Shown here piece by piece: positions 9,217-17,896 of a DNA stretch of 64,000 nucleotides (the stretch's first letter is position 1; each line of letters opens with the position of its first letter). Made by a program: the position numbers and the translations under genes. Source of the stretch: an uncultured Sphingobacteriaceae bacterium (GTDB lineage Bacteria; Bacteroidota; Bacteroidia; Sphingobacteriales; Sphingobacteriaceae); the NCBI GenBank assembly GCA_946887045.1, contig CAMPKC010000010.1, positions 1 to 64,000 on the forward strand. Reading direction: 5' to 3'. The notes beneath the pieces were generated by a model that was not told where the DNA came from, did no database searches, and saw only the letters and a program-made list of their open reading frames with translations.

Positions 9217-10641
9217 ATGTCAGATTTAAAGATTGGATTATTTGGTATCGGACTTGATGCCTACTGGGAGCAATTTGAAGGATTGAGGGAACGCCTGGAA
9301 GGTTATTTGCAAGTGGTAAACGATAAATTGAGTGCCATTCACCCGCAGATGGTGAATCTCGGATTGGTAGACACGCCAGAGAAGGCTTTTGAGGCCGGAC
9401 ATCGTTTCAGGCGGGAAGACGTAGACCTAATTTTCCTTCATGTTACCACATACGCACTTTCGTCAACGGTGCTTCCGGTTGTGCAACGGGCGAAGGTTCC
9501 TGTAATTATTCTGAACCTCGCTCCCGAAGCAGCTATAGATTATGCGGTATTCAACAACATGAAGGATCGTACTAAGATGACTGGGGAATGGCTGGCTTAC
9601 TGCTCTTCTTGCCCGGTTCCCGAGATTGCAAATGTTTTTAACCGTACGGGTATCAAATTCCATCAGATTACCGGTATGCTTCATGAGGATCCTGAATGCT
9701 GGAGTGAAGTTACAGAATGGGTGGAGGCTGCAAAAGTCGCCAATATTATGTTTCACAATCGCATGGGATGCATGGGCCATTATTATAGTGGTATGCTTGA
9801 TATCTATTCAGATCTAACACAGCACTATGCACACTTCGGGGGGCACATGGAGATAATTGAAGTAGATGAGCTGGCCGACTTAAGAAAGCAGGTTTCCGAT
9901 GCTGAAATTTCAAGACACCTGCAAATTTTTAAAGAAAGCTTTGACATTCAGCCTGATGTAGTGTCCGAAGAGTTGAAACGTGCAGCAATTACATCAGCCG
10001 CGCTGGAAACACTGGTTGAGCGCTACAAACTTGGCTCGATGGCTTACTATTACAAAGGCACGGGCACTATTGATAATGAAGACACGATCAGCTCTATCAT
10101 ATTAGGAAATTCATTACTTACCGCTCGTGGAATCCCGGTAGCCGGCGAGTACGAAATTAAAAATGCTCAGGCGATGAAGATTATGGACAGCTTTGGTGCG
10201 GGGGGCTCTTTTACGGAATATTATGCGATGGATTTTAATGATGATGTGGTATTGATGGGGCACGATGGCCCCGGGCATATTGCGATAGCAGAGGGCAAGA
10301 TAAAAGTTCGCCCACTTCATGTTTATCACGGCAAAGTGGGCAGAGGCTTGTCGGTAGAGATGTCGGTTAAAAACGGGCCGGTTACGTTATTGTCTGTCGT
10401 TCAGGATGTCCAGGGCAAGCTGGCATTCTTAGTCGCCGAAGCCGAATCTGTTTCCGGGCCGATCCTTCAAATTGGCAATACAAATAGCCGGTACCGTTTC
10501 CCGATTGCCGCCAGGGCTTTTGTCAATAATTGGAATATTCACGGACCTGCACATCATTGTGCGGTAGGAGTGGGGCATATATCTTCAAAAATTATTAAGT
10601 TGGGCCAACTTTTAGGTATGGAAACTATAAAGGTTTGCTAA
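9217..10641 (+). CDS. L-fucose/L-arabinose isomerase family protein
   Basis: 474 residues from the ATG at 9217. An upstream in-frame start at 9115 would add 34 residues unlike the family; MSDLKIGLFGIGLDAYWEQF is the normal beginning. The family interconverts aldoses and ketoses in the cytoplasm at a metal site. The first half has an alternating fold (VDLIFLHVTTYALSSTVLP, RAKVPVIILNLAPE). The middle carries RMGCMGHYYSGMLDIYSDLT and the C-terminal part GHDGPGHIAIAEGK and WNIHGPAHHCAVGVGH, with His and Glu residues suited to metal binding. Exact substrate (L-arabinose, L-fucose or another sugar) cannot be read from sequence alone. It is followed after 12 bases by an AraC-type regulator, a likely partner. 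Fucosidases and arabinofuranosidase-like enzymes later in the window could supply the sugar. Confidence 0.8.
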   Translation: MSDLKIGLFGIGLDAYWEQFEGLRERLEGYLQVVNDKLSAIHPQMVNLGLVDTPEKAFEAGHRFRREDVDLIFLHVTTYALSSTVLPVVQRAKVPVIILNLAPEAAIDYAVFNNMKDRTKMTGEWLAYCSSCPVPEIANVFNRTGIKFHQITGMLHEDPECWSEVTEWVEAAKVANIMFHNRMGCMGHYYSGMLDIYSDLTQHYAHFGGHMEIIEVDELADLRKQVSDAEISRHLQIFKESFDIQPDVVSEELKRAAITSAALETLVERYKLGSMAYYYKGTGTIDNEDTISSIILGNSLLTARGIPVAGEYEIKNAQAMKIMDSFGAGGSFTEYYAMDFNDDVVLMGHDGPGHIAIAEGKIKVRPLHVYHGKVGRGLSVEMSVKNGPVTLLSVVQDVQGKLAFLVAEAESVSGPILQIGNTNSRYRFPIAARAFVNNWNIHGPAHHCAVGVGHISSKIIKLGQLLGMETIKVC

Positions 10642-10653
10642 TGTAATCGCACT

Positions 10654-11529
10654 ATGGGACAATACCGGAACTATCTGCCTGAAACCAAAGCTGAAGAACA
10701 GGTGGATTGGGGGATTTCAGTTTTGAATGTAGGTCATAATCTGCATCCGGAAAATAGTTTGTATCCCGATCAGGATCATCCGCATCCTTACAGGTTCAGT
10801 TGGGTGACAGGCAGAAAACTTGATGAATATCAACTGGTTTATATTTCTTCGGGCTCCGGCACATTTGACGCCGAAAAGGTAGGCAGGGTGCCCGTGATTC
10901 CCGGCACTGTATTTCTGCTTTTTCCGGGGGTATGGCACCGTTACAAACCCGACCCAAGATGTGGCTGGGAAGAATATTGGGTGGGTTTTAAGGGACAATA
11001 TGCTACTCATCTGATGAAACAGGATTGTTTCAAAGCAGATGCGCCGCTAATCCAGATAGGCTTTAACTCCGAACTCATTACTATTTTTCGCCGGCTGATA
11101 GATACCCTGCAACTTACCACAGAGGCCTACGCACATATGCGTTCTTGTTTAACCATACAGCTTCTGGGCTTGGTTTATGCTTCAGCCTTGCTTAAAGAGA
11201 AACCGCAAAATCGAAAGGAAGAGATCATCAATAATATCAGGTATAAAATGCACGAAAACCTTGGGTCTGATTTATCTCTTGAGCGCCTGGCTAAGGATCA
11301 TAACGTTAGCTATGTATGGTTTAGAAAAGCCTTTAAGGAAATCACGGGGCAGTCTCCGGGTCAATATCATCTCGGCCTGAAACTTGAAAGAGCCCGCGAA
11401 CTTTTAAATAATCCCTCCTTAAATATCTCAGAAATTGCATTTCAATCTGGCTTTGATTCTGAAAGTCATTTCTCGAGAATGTTTAAAAGGCGTTATCATC
11501 AATCGCCTTCGTTTTTCCGAAATACTTGA
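10654..11529 (+). CDS. AraC-family transcriptional regulator
   Basis: 291 residues. The N-terminal part (about 1-165) is a cupin-like sugar-sensing domain (LVYISSGSGTFDAEK, VIPGTVFLLFPGVWHRYKPD). The C-terminal ~100 residues carry two helix-turn-helix motifs (LSLERLAKDHNVSYVWFRKA and LNISEIAFQSGFDSESHFSR) with the usual end FKRRYHQSPSFFR. The 12-base gap after the isomerase indicates co-transcription and probably control of that gene in response to its sugar. Confidence 0.88.
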   Translation: MGQYRNYLPETKAEEQVDWGISVLNVGHNLHPENSLYPDQDHPHPYRFSWVTGRKLDEYQLVYISSGSGTFDAEKVGRVPVIPGTVFLLFPGVWHRYKPDPRCGWEEYWVGFKGQYATHLMKQDCFKADAPLIQIGFNSELITIFRRLIDTLQLTTEAYAHMRSCLTIQLLGLVYASALLKEKPQNRKEEIINNIRYKMHENLGSDLSLERLAKDHNVSYVWFRKAFKEITGQSPGQYHLGLKLERARELLNNPSLNISEIAFQSGFDSESHFSRMFKRRYHQSPSFFRNT

Positions 11530-11716
11530 TTGGCTGCATGAGGAACATAAAGCTTAATCGCCGGTCTTAGTTTATAAAGACGATGCATTACTAATTGCCT
11601 TTTTCAATGTTTTTTTGAAGATCGTTTCTAAATTATTCAAATTATCACCCGCAGTAAACTTTATAGTTAATCATTATAATTGCTCTAACCAACCATCGCT
11701 ACAAAAAAGCTTTTCA

Positions 11717-12049
11717 ATGAAACACTTTAAGTCTTTGTTTCTCTTTATCATTCTTTTCCTTTCCCTGCCAGTCCTCGCCCAGAAAAAAGGAGTTTACCGC
11801 AAAGGCTGGATAGATTTTAATAAAGACGGCAGGATGGACGTATACGAAAATCCTGCTGCAGACATTGAACATCGTATTGAAAATCTGCTTTCGAAAATGA
11901 CCCTTAACGAGAAGACTAACCAAATCGCAACTCAATACGGCTATGGCAGGGTCCTTAAAGATAAGTTACCCACTCCTGGCTGGAAAAATGAAAGATGGAA
12001 AGACGGGATCGCGAATATTGACGAGCAGCTTCGCGGCGTAAAAGGCTGA
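11717..12049 (+). pseudogene. GH3 beta-glucosidase-type gene, N-terminal stub
   Basis: From the ATG at 11717 there is a signal peptide (MKHFKSLFLFIILFLSLPVLAQ) and about 90 residues typical of the start of exported Bacteroidota GH3 enzymes: WIDFNKDGRMDVYENPAADIEHRIENLLSKMTLNEK, split here as WIDFNKDGRMDVYENP and LLSKMTLNEKTNQIA. The frame stops at 12047-12049 before any catalytic region. Full GH3 proteins have 700-850 residues. Nothing recognisable of the rest follows, and an IS element lies about 350 bases downstream, so deletion is likely. Confidence 0.8.
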
Positions 12050-12400
12050 GCGGGGAGCCTTTCAGGTGTGGATTGGAAACTCGTCGGAAAATATCAAGTA
12101 ACGAGGTAACTTCGAGATTGATTGAGAGCTCTATTGATGCTAGTTAACTTTAAATAATTCTTTTATATATAAGGGCAAGACGACCTGTCCGAACAATCAT
12201 TGATTAATTATTCCATGTAAATGGCACTATTTTTACGTGGAATAAGGAAGCGGAGATCTCGCGCTAAGGCTAAGCCGGTATGTGCTCATTTAGTCAGGTT
12301 GGCGTTACAATCCCGTTATTGAACGGTTAGTATGCTAATGAAGCTAGTTTGCTCAAATTCTGAATAAAGTGATTCGAGAAGCGCACATTCAGGAGAGCAA
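12050..12400. other. Non-coding junction with a long inverted repeat
   Basis: No gene is visible between the GH3 stub and the IS element. At 12208-12245 TTATTCCATGTAAA pairs with TTTACGTGGAATAA (13 of 14 positions) around a 10-base loop. It has no T-run after it, so it may be a remnant of a mobile-element end rather than a terminator. Confidence 0.5.
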
Positions 12401-12405
12401 AGAGG

Positions 12406-12437
12406 CCGTCTCATAGCAATCATGAGACGGTTTTTTT
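12406..12437 (+). terminator. Terminator-like hairpin at the left end of the IS
   Basis: CCGTCTCAT pairs with ATGAGACGG, followed by seven T residues. It overlaps the left terminal repeat and could stop rightward transcription entering the element. Confidence 0.65.
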
Positions 12438-12547
12438 ATGCTTTGATTTTGAAGATTCCACTTCGATGGCATTTTCGTTATTAGTGTTAGCTAAGGTTAT
12501 TCTGGTAAGTTTTATAGGCTGGCGGCAGAGCAAAAGATCAAAAAGGC

Positions 12548-14071
12548 TTATGCCTTCCATTTTCTAAGGTTATGGGCTATCGAAAGTAATCCGACTTCTA
12601 CTTCCGTTTTACTCATTCCACGTAGCAAGAACCGTTTAAAGCCATGGTTGCTTTTGATATTGCCGAATACAGGCTCAACATCGGCTGCTCGTTTCTTTCG
12701 ATATTTGATTCCTTGCTCGGTATTCAGTCTTTCTTTTGCAGCCTGCTTATGCTTCTTAAGGAATGGTTGACTTCAACGATCCGGTTCCCTTTAGCACTAT
12801 GACACACGCCCCGCATCGGACATCCCTGGCAGTTCCTGGCCTGGTAGCGGCTGATAAGCTGTACATAGCCTGAAGCAGTTATCCGTTGTCCATCGCCGGT
12901 GTGCCTCATCCGTTGACCCATTGGGCAAACCAGGTAGTTTTCAGATTCGTTATAGTGCAGGCTGTCGTTACTGAATGCTTTGATACCTTCTTTCTGCTCT
13001 TTATCAAAGGTATTGTACTTAATATAGGCTTGGATCTCTTTCTGTTCCAGCAGGCCATAGTTCTCGTCCGAACCGTAACCGGCATCGGCTACAATGGCTT
13101 TAGGAAAGGTGTTATATAGGTTTTCGTACTGCTGGATGTGAGCCGGAAGAGTACCATAATCGGTAGAGGTCTGATGTAAGGAATAGTTTAGAATGAATTG
13201 ATCCTGTGGGCTGATCTGCAGGTTGTAAGCAGGTTTCAATTGTCCGTTCAGCATATGATCTTCTTTCATCCGCATGAAGGTAGCGTCCGGATCTGTTTTG
13301 GACATGCTGTTACGGGAACCAAGCGTTTTTTCCTGATCTTCATACCGCTTGAGGTTCTCCGGCCAGTGCTTGCGGGCGTAGTTCAGCTTTTGCTTTACCT
13401 TTTTATCTACTTCCTTGTCCTCCAGGGCCTGATCAATCTTTGCAATCGTTTTTAGTACCTGCTCGGCATTTACCTGCTCAAATTCAGATGGTGATGGTTC
13501 TTTCAGCTCTTCGGCGGCCACTCCCTGGGCATACTTCCACAAGTCGTCCAGCTGCGCTTCGATCCGATCTTTACTCGTTTTAATGCTTTTCCCCCAGACA
13601 AAAGTGTATCGGTTAGCGGCTGATTCGATCTTAGTGCCATCGGTATACACCGCTTCTTTCAATGACACGATTCCTTCTTCAGACAATAGCAGCACGATCT
13701 GGGAGAAGATCTGCTTTAGAATCCCCGACAGCTTCTCGCTCCGAAAGCGGTTGATGGTATTGTGATCCGGTGTTTTCATACCGCAGAGCCACATGAAGTG
13801 GATGTTCTGCCGCACCTGTTCTTCCAGTTTGCGGCTGGAATACGTGTTGGTCAGGTAACCGTACACCAGTACTTTCAGCAACATCCGTGGATGATAGCTG
13901 GAAGCTCCACCGCCTTTATATTTGCGGTTGATCGGTCGGATATCGATCTCGTCGATAACCTTCTTTACAATACGTGTGGGGTGGGTTGGCTGAGACCAGT
14001 TCTTCCAGGCTGGGTGGAAGCAATTGCAACTGATCGGAATCGTAGGGCTTAAAAACAGGTGTGGTTCCCAT
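12548..14071 (-). pseudogene. IS1182-family transposase with two frameshifts
   Basis: Read on the - strand, the gene starts MGTTPVFKPYDSDQLQLLPP at 14071. An extra C in the run near 13978-13985 shifts it just before NHPTRIVKKVIDEIDIRP. The main frame continues through YHPRMLLKVLVYGYL, AVYTDGTKIESAANRYTFVW, VADAGYGSDENY and CPMRGVCHS. A missing A near 12755 causes a second shift. The true C-terminus lies in another frame: KERLNTEQGIKYRKKRAADV, then KSNHGFKRFLLRGMSK and IAHNLRKWKA, stopping at 12548. The DDE-type core of the family is present but no full-length protein can be made unless the shifts are sequencing errors. Confidence 0.85.
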
Positions 14072-14104
14072 GCCTTTAAAATACAAAAACCGCTTGAAAT
14101 AAAA

Positions 14105-14138
14105 AAGAGGCTATCCTTTTGAGACAGCCTCTTTTTTT
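14105..14138 (+). terminator. Terminator-like hairpin at the right end of the IS
   Basis: AAGAGGCT pairs with AGCCTCTT around a 12-base loop and is followed by a T-run. It overlaps the right terminal repeat and can also pair on the opposite strand, shielding the transposase from outside transcription. Confidence 0.6.
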
Positions 14139-14177
14139 CTATAAAAACGGCCTTTTTCGCGCGTTTTCGCATCCTTC
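14131..14177. repeat. 47-bp direct repeat, copy 1
   Basis: Matches 17297-17343 with two differences in about 47 bases. It begins with the T-run C(T)7CT and continues ATAAAAACGGCCTTTTTCG. This copy touches the right end of the IS; copy 2 directly follows the tRNA-Asn fragment and its terminator. Confidence 0.8.
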
Positions 14178-14285
14178 CAATGTCGTTTCTGTGAAATACC
14201 TCTACAAAAAAAAGACTGGAGTTGACCGAGGGCAGACGGAATTCGAGATTTTACATTGGTGCGCAAGTTTACTTTAAGCTTATCG

Positions 14286-15335
14286 TTAAGGTAGTTCGAT
14301 GCTTTTTGAACACTGCCTTATAATATCCATCAAATCCTCTATTTTAAATGGCTTAGATATAAAGCCATTCATTCCAGCCTTATAACATTTTTCTTTATCT
14401 TCTGGCAATACATTTGCGGTCATCGCAATTATTTGCGGCTGTATTTTTTCATTATCCAATCGGATAGCCAACGTGGCATCTAATCCATCCATTTCTGGCA
14501 TAAACATTTCCATTAAGATTAGATTTGTCCCCGTGTTCTTCCATTTTTCCACAGCTTCTCGGCCATTTGTTGCAAGAAGCGGTTCATAGCCAAGCTTGTT
14601 TAAAACGCGAATTGCTAACTTTTGGTTTATTAAGTTGTCTTCAGCTATGAGTATATTGAATGGAAAAGTGGTTGCAAAATCTGTCGTCAACAAATTTGCT
14701 TTTGATATGTGGGTGACTGTACTGCCAAGGTCTTTAACCCGTTCTGAACAACAGCTTGCAGTTGAAGAAGCTTTATAGGCTTAGTGATTACAGCATAAAT
14801 AGTTCTGGAATTTCGACCTCCGTTCATCTGCAGCAGAGCTTAATAGTATAATTGGCAGAGCCGGATAGTTCTCTTTTATTTTCCTGGCCAGTTGGATGCC
14901 ATCCATTTCTGGCATTTGCATGTCGGAAATCACCAGATCAAAACGCTCTCTCTGAAGTGCCGATAAGGCTTGTGGGCCGCTCTCCGCAAGGGTTGGTACG
15001 AGTTTCCAAAGGCGTAATTGCTTACTAAGGATCGTTAGATTGGTTTTGTTATCGTCAATTAAAAATATTTTTTTACCTTCAATAGCGGCGCTATTAAATA
15101 CGGGATATTGTTTAATTGAGGTCTCGACACTTTGGCTTTGAATGGTGAAGTTGCCTTGGGGGATGAATTAACAATCCAATTTAACATTCATGATACAGGA
15201 ATTTGTATCCCAGAAGATAAGCTATCGAGACTATTTAAAGCATTTTCTCAGGTAGATTCTTCTACTACCAGAAAATACGGTGGTACAGGATTGGGTCTCG
15301 TCAACTGCCACATCTCCTCCCATAAGCATTATTAG
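14286..15335 (-). pseudogene. Hybrid histidine kinase remnant with an inverted ATPase segment
   Basis: On the - strand two receiver domains follow one another. The first (about 15136-14781) reads KKIFLIDDNKTN and FDLVISDMQMPEMDG, keeping its phospho-acceptor Asp. After at least two frameshifts comes the second (14693-14286): FNILIAEDNLINQKLA, then LILMEMFMPEMDG, with Glu62 where the phospho-acceptor Asp should be. The kinase ATPase domain that should precede them is present at 15132-15335 but on the + strand: [18 protein letters not shown] and [13 protein letters not shown]. Its G1 box is also changed (DTGICIP where DTGIGIP is usual). The layout indicates a short internal inversion of about 170 bases in a once - strand gene. 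The sensor and dimerisation parts are absent. Confidence 0.8.
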
Positions 15336-15552
15336 TCTCTCGCTATCCTAATTAATTTTGTGAGAATTATTGCGACAGGTTTGCAGCAAAACAACCCTGT
15401 TGTTGAAAATTTCAGTGCCAAAATGCATAAAGTGCCCGAATCGGTACTTATCAAAAAAAGCTTCAAAGGGATTTTCGTTCTAGAAGTGTCTCTGGTCATG
15501 TGTTTTATCTTTCTTATAGATTAGTTTTGAGTTGGTGATATAGATACTCAAA

Positions 15553-16770
15553 ATGTATACGAGCAATAGATATAGCTTTAATTTTAATCTGTTAACAAAG
15601 CCGGTGGGGCCGCAATGCAATTTGAATTGCACTTACTGTTATTATCTTGAGAAAGAGAACATGTACCGCGGTAATTCTCTTTTCAATATGAGTGATGAGA
15701 CTCTTGAGACTTTTACCAGAAAGTATATCCATGAGCATCCTAGCAATGAGGTGACTTTTGCATGGCAGGGTGGTGAGCCAACTTTGCTAAGTGTAAATTA
15801 TTTTAAGAAAGCACTTGACCTGCAGAAGAAATACGGAAGGGGTAAAATAATACATAATGCATTTCAGACAAACGGCATTTTGTTAAACGATGACTGGTGC
15901 CGCTTTTTTAAGAAAAATAATTTCTTGATCGGTATATCCCTGGACGGACCTGAGGAAATACACAATAAATACCGCCTAAATCGCGGTGGACAGGGTACGT
16001 TTGCAAATGTGCTTAAGGCTATTGAACTACTAAAGCAGCATGAAGTCGAATTTAACACGCTTACTGTTGTAAATGATTTTAGCGTTGAACGACCCATGGA
16101 GATATATAGATTTTTAAAACAAATCGGGAGTAGATATATCCAGTTTATTCCGATAGTCGAGCGTATTTCCGTTGGGAGCCCATCTGATGGGTTAAAACTT
16201 GTTTTGCCGGAATATCAGAATCCAGCAAATGTTGCTAAATGGTCCGTGTCTCCATTGAAATTCGGCAGGTTTTTGGTGTCAGTTTTTGATGAATGGGTCA
16301 AAAAGGATGTCGGTCGTATATTTATTCAAATATTTGATTCTACCCTTGCAAACGAAGTGGGTTTGCCTGCTGGAATATGTGTTTTTAATAAGTATTGTGG
16401 AAATTCATTGGCCATTGAACACAATGGAGATGTTTTTGCATGCGATCATTTTGTTTACCCAAGATATCTTGTTGGAAATATTCACACAACGAGCTTAAAA
16501 AAGATGATTACACAACCCGATCAAATTAAATTTGGTTTGGCTAAACACGATGGCTTACCCACGCAGTGCATAGGTTGTGATGTGCTTAACTATTGCTATG
16601 GCGAATGTCCGAAGAATCGTTTCTTGGAGAGTGTTGACGGTGAGCGCGGTCTTAATTATCTTTGCGAAGGGTATAGGTATTTTTTCAGACACGTAAAGCC
16701 GTTTATGAAGTTTATGGCAAACGAATTAGCACATGAGCGTTCGCCGGCTAACGTAATGCATTTGAAATGA
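15553..16770 (+). CDS. Anaerobic sulfatase-maturating enzyme-type radical SAM/SPASM protein
   Basis: 405 residues. The radical SAM cluster motif CNLNCTYC is at Cys22, Cys26 and Cys29. It is followed by YYLEKENMY, FAWQGGEPTLL, NAFQTNGILLNDDWC and GISLDGPEEIHNKYR, all typical of the anSME group. The C-terminal SPASM region has the cysteines for two more iron-sulfur clusters: CVFNKYCGNS, DVFACDHFVYPRYLVGNI, CIGCDVLNYCYGECPKNRF and YLCEGYRYFF. The enzyme converts the active-site Cys or Ser of sulfatases to formylglycine without oxygen, in the cytoplasm. The length fits the family. No sulfatase is adjacent; the neighbours are kinase remnants and a tRNA fragment. A peptide-modifying SPASM protein of another kind is possible but less likely. 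Confidence 0.88.
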   Translation: MYTSNRYSFNFNLLTKPVGPQCNLNCTYCYYLEKENMYRGNSLFNMSDETLETFTRKYIHEHPSNEVTFAWQGGEPTLLSVNYFKKALDLQKKYGRGKIIHNAFQTNGILLNDDWCRFFKKNNFLIGISLDGPEEIHNKYRLNRGGQGTFANVLKAIELLKQHEVEFNTLTVVNDFSVERPMEIYRFLKQIGSRYIQFIPIVERISVGSPSDGLKLVLPEYQNPANVAKWSVSPLKFGRFLVSVFDEWVKKDVGRIFIQIFDSTLANEVGLPAGICVFNKYCGNSLAIEHNGDVFACDHFVYPRYLVGNIHTTSLKKMITQPDQIKFGLAKHDGLPTQCIGCDVLNYCYGECPKNRFLESVDGERGLNYLCEGYRYFFRHVKPFMKFMANELAHERSPANVMHLK

Positions 16771-17225
16771 TTAGATCGGGGGGATTTTATTTTTTTATCG
16801 AATGGATTTCTTTTAATGAGCTTTGAGAATGTCCCGCCTTCGTAGTGTCAAATAAAGATGTTGTCAATTTTAGGAATAGCCCTCACCGGTAAAAATCAAG
16901 GAAACACATCCCTTTTATGAAAAAATACCTCATCGATAGTTAGCGAAAGAGGGCTTTCATGCTGTTAGCGGTTGTCTATTAATGATATATGTTTTTGAGA
17001 AATGTGACTGAAACTCCTTGTCCTCTTAAGTCCTTTATCCTTCTAAGTTAAGTTATATTGTCAGAACAGTGCAATTTATTTAATTTATTGCCGATGACTT
17101 CTTAATAGGCATAATGCACTTTTGGATAAAAAAAACAGAAATGACTTCCGGTGTTACAAATGTGTAACAATAGTCAATGATTATATTGTATGTTATTGGT
17201 TATTAGTTAGTTAATGAATGTAGTT
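16771..17225. other. Non-coding region before the tRNA fragment
   Basis: No credible gene. The region is AT-rich and contains the palindrome at 17153-17168. The sequence just before the tRNA fragment does not contain a tRNA 5' half. Confidence 0.5.
17153..17168. repeat. 16-bp palindromic site, copy 1
   Basis: GTTACAAATGTGTAAC, with perfect six-base arms. It differs by one base from the palindrome at 17421-17436; the pair brackets the tRNA-Asn fragment. Possibly a recombinase or regulator site. Confidence 0.5.
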
Positions 17226-17274
17226 ATCTGACTGTTAATCAGAGGGTCGCTGGTTCGAGCCCAGCTTCGGGAGC
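17226..17274 (+). pseudogene. 3' fragment of tRNA-Asn (GTT), probable integration site remnant
   Basis: The segment holds an anticodon arm TCTGA-CTGTTAA-TCAGA with anticodon GTT, a T arm GCTGG-TTCGAGC-CCAGC, and the 3' acceptor strand TTCGGGA plus discriminator G. The matching 5' acceptor strand (TCCCGAA) and D arm are absent upstream, so it cannot fold as a full tRNA. Loss of the 5' part with retention of the 3' part is what integration at a tRNA gene leaves at the far end of an element. It is followed by a perfect intrinsic terminator, as expected for the original tRNA. Confidence 0.8.
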
Positions 17275-17304
17275 AAAGCCTCACAGAAATGTGAGGCTTT
17301 TTTT
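17275..17304 (+). terminator. Intrinsic terminator of the tRNA-Asn locus
   Basis: AAAGCCTCACA pairs perfectly with TGTGAGGCTTT around a GAAA loop and is followed by a T-run. Strong intrinsic terminator. Confidence 0.85.
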
Positions 17305-17343
17305 CTATAAAAACGGCCTTTTTCGTGCGTTTTCGCATACTTC
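17297..17343. repeat. 47-bp direct repeat, copy 2
   Basis: Second copy of the sequence at 14131-14177, starting in the T-run of the tRNA-locus terminator. The two copies flank about 3.1 kb holding the kinase remnant and the anSME-type gene. Confidence 0.8.
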
Positions 17344-17896
17344 TGTCATCCTGACGATTTTGACGCCTCCACAGCAATTTTAAATTTAGCAGACAATTTT
17401 GTTGAACTTCACTAGGTTTTGTTACAAATATGTAACAGAAATCTGGGCTAATACGAAAGACCTATTGCGACATTAAGCTCTAAAATCTTTAAGCACCACA
17501 AGAAATCCAAGGTTAAAATTTGTGTTTACCACAAAGGCAGAGGTTTCTTCATGCTGCTCAGTCTTACTATAATAAACCATATCTCGGTATAAATCCTATT
17601 AACTGTAATCCATTTGATGAATATAAAATCGTAGAGCCACCAATAAAAAAACGCAATAGTGAAGGTAATCAATTGAAAACATTGCGTGATTGCAAGGTAA
17701 ACCAAGCAGTAGAGCGGAATTGGCAAGAGACCTATTTATGCTGTCGTTTTATTTATTTGGCATTAGCGTGTGGATTTATATGCCTCGCAGTACATTCTGA
17801 AAGATCGACAACCGATCAAAGTTAAAAGGGAAGATATAATGTCTTTTAATATGCTTGATTCTATAGAACGGTGTATAAATGAAAAGTGTTATTAAA
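17344..17896. other. Non-coding region before the GH35 promoter
   Basis: Contains the second palindrome (17421-17436). A reading frame of 101 codons at 17520-17825 has no recognisable features and low-quality composition, so I do not call it a gene. Confidence 0.5.
17421..17436. repeat. 16-bp palindromic site, copy 2
   Basis: GTTACAAATATGTAAC. One base different from the copy at 17153-17168. Confidence 0.5.

Larger units (their letters stand above)
12401..14132 (-). mobile_element. IS1182-type insertion sequence, inactivated
   Basis: The element is bounded by imperfect terminal inverted repeats: AGAGGCCGTCTCAT at 12401-12414 and, on the other strand, AGAGGCTGTCTCAA at 14119-14132 (12 of 14 matching). 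It encodes one transposase on the - strand. Both ends contain hairpins with T-runs that would stop transcription across the ends. No clear target-site duplication was found. The right end abuts a 47-bp sequence that recurs after the tRNA-Asn fragment at 17297. Two frameshifts in the transposase make it non-autonomous. Confidence 0.8.

Noticed and set aside
12548..14071. Transposase as one intact gene starting near 14172
   Set aside because: The N-terminal ~50 residues of that frame are read-through of the wrong frame; the family start MGTTPVFKPYD lies at 14071 in another frame.
17200..17275. Complete tRNA-Asn gene
   Set aside because: No 5' acceptor strand or D arm upstream; only the anticodon arm onward is present.
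17520..17825. 101-codon frame before the GH35 promoter
   Set aside because: No recognisable motif, odd composition, overlapping antisense frame, and placed in a scarred non-coding stretch.
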